From Vibrio metoecus (GTDB taxonomy: Bacteria; Pseudomonadota; Gammaproteobacteria; Enterobacterales; Vibrionaceae), in NCBI RefSeq assembly GCF_009665255.1, contig NZ_CP035686.1:310001-374000 (forward strand): a stretch of DNA of 64,000 bases. The letters are read 5' to 3'. The notes beneath the pieces are model-generated. The model did no database searches and was not told the origin of the DNA. It was given only the letters and a program-made list of their open reading frames with translations. Position numbers and translations under genes: made by a program. Below, piece by piece: positions 63,270 to 64,000 of this stretch. Within the stretch, counting starts at the first letter, position 1; the number at the start of each line of letters is the position of its first letter.

Positions 63270-64000
63270 AGCTGTACAACATAAAAGAAAATGATGAACA
63301 AGTCTCCTTTGGCCAAGCCGTTCGCCAAGGGTTAGGTCGCAACCAAGGCCTATTCTTTCCGGCAGAGTTGCCGAAGTTTGATGATATTGATGCGCTATTG
63401 GCCGAAGATTTTGTTTCTCGTAGCAGCAAGATTTTATCGGTGTTGATTGGCGATGAACTCCCAGCGGATAAAGTTCGCGCTATGGTGGATTCCGCCTTTC
63501 AATTCGCAGCACCGATTGCCAAAGTGAAAGAGGGGGTTTACGCGCTCGAATTGTTCCACGGCCCAACGCTCGCGTTTAAAGATTTTGGTGGCCGCTTTAT
63601 GGCCCAGTCTCTGGCAGCGGTCTCGAACGGCGGAAAAATCACGATTTTGACGGCGACATCGGGTGATACTGGTGCTGCTGTCGCGCATGCTTTTTATGGC
63701 ATGCCAGACATTAATGTGGTGATCCTTTATCCGAAAGGAAAAATCAGCCCGCTGCAAGAGAAGCTGTTCTGCACATTAGGTAAAAACATTCATACTGTGG
63801 CGATCAATGGTGATTTTGATGCTTGCCAAGCACTAGTGAAACAAGCGTTTGATGACGCAGAGCTGCGCCAACAGATAGGTTTGAACTCTGCCAACTCAAT
63901 TAACATCAGCCGTTTGATGGCGCAAATCTGTTACTACTTTGAAGCCGCTGCGCAGATGAGCAAAGCCGAGCGTGAAAATCTGGTGATTTCAGTGCCTAGT
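63266..64000 (+). CDS. thrC: Threonine synthase (5' part)
   Basis: ThrC converts O-phosphohomoserine to threonine with pyridoxal phosphate. Only the first 245 codons lie in the window; the family is about 430 residues long. The N-terminus MKLYNIKENDEQVSFGQAV fits the enterobacterial type. The PLP-binding lysine is in LAFKDFGGRF (near residue 107), followed by ATSGDTGAA, which binds the cofactor phosphate. The ATG overlaps the thrB stop (ATGA), so the operon continues past the window edge. Confidence 0.96.
   Translation, partial: MKLYNIKENDEQVSFGQAVRQGLGRNQGLFFPAELPKFDDIDALLAEDFVSRSSKILSVLIGDELPADKVRAMVDSAFQFAAPIAKVKEGVYALELFHGPTLAFKDFGGRFMAQSLAAVSNGGKITILTATSGDTGAAVAHAFYGMPDINVVILYPKGKISPLQEKLFCTLGKNIHTVAINGDFDACQALVKQAFDDAELRQQIGLNSANSINISRLMAQICYYFEAAAQMSKAERENLVISVPS

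Overview
The window is an intact stretch of core chromosome from a gammaproteobacterium of the family Vibrionaceae. Protein sequences and gene order fit the Vibrio cholerae clade (V. cholerae, V. mimicus, V. metoecus); I cannot separate these species by reading alone. Nearly every base belongs to a housekeeping gene or a short control region. I see no insertion sequence, prophage, integron, CRISPR array, tRNA or rRNA gene, and no clear sign of recent transfer. The first gene (aceE) and the last (thrC) are cut by the window edges.

Layout. 1-5.9 kb: pyruvate dehydrogenase genes aceE (3' part), aceF and lpd. 5.97-6.4 kb: rnpB, the RNase P RNA. 6.5-23.1 kb: the division and cell wall (dcw) cluster rsmH-ftsL-ftsI-murE-murF-mraY-murD-ftsW-murG-murC-ftsQ-ftsA-ftsZ-lpxC, lacking mraZ and ddlB. 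23.2-27.2 kb: dciA (helicase loader, opposite strand), secA and mutT. 27.3-33 kb: dapB and carAB. 33.2-38.7 kb: a TSUP transporter, a LysR regulator whose end overlaps it, a TRIC-family membrane protein, and the minus-strand group mtn-cbiB-like-btuF, then a small lipoprotein. 38.8-51.1 kb: two complete glutamate synthase operons in a row, one of enterobacterial type and one of Bacillus/plant type. 51.7-57.7 kb: yhcC, a diguanylate cyclase, arcB, and arcA converging on arcB. 58-59.4 kb: a DUF3293 protein, an RraA-like protein and a small exported barrel-like protein. 59.6-64 kb: the threonine operon with its attenuator leader thrL, thrA, thrB and the start of thrC.

How the genes work together. 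One half builds and divides the cell envelope: lipid II precursors (mur genes, mraY), septal synthesis (ftsW, ftsI), the Z-ring (ftsQ, ftsA, ftsZ), lipid A (lpxC) and secretion (secA). dapB and thrA draw on the aspartate pathway, and dapB supplies the meso-diaminopimelate that MurE uses. The other half handles central carbon and nitrogen: pyruvate dehydrogenase, glutamate synthases, carbamoyl phosphate synthase and threonine synthesis, with the ArcAB redox system beside them.

Most notable signals: a roughly 320-nt, hairpin-rich leader before the second gltB; palindromes in the control regions of both glutamate synthase operons; a two-box ArgR-like operator over the carA start; a sense-antisense overlap of 71 bp between the transporter and the LysR gene; and a dcw cluster with a strong promoter in the gap where ddlB normally lies.
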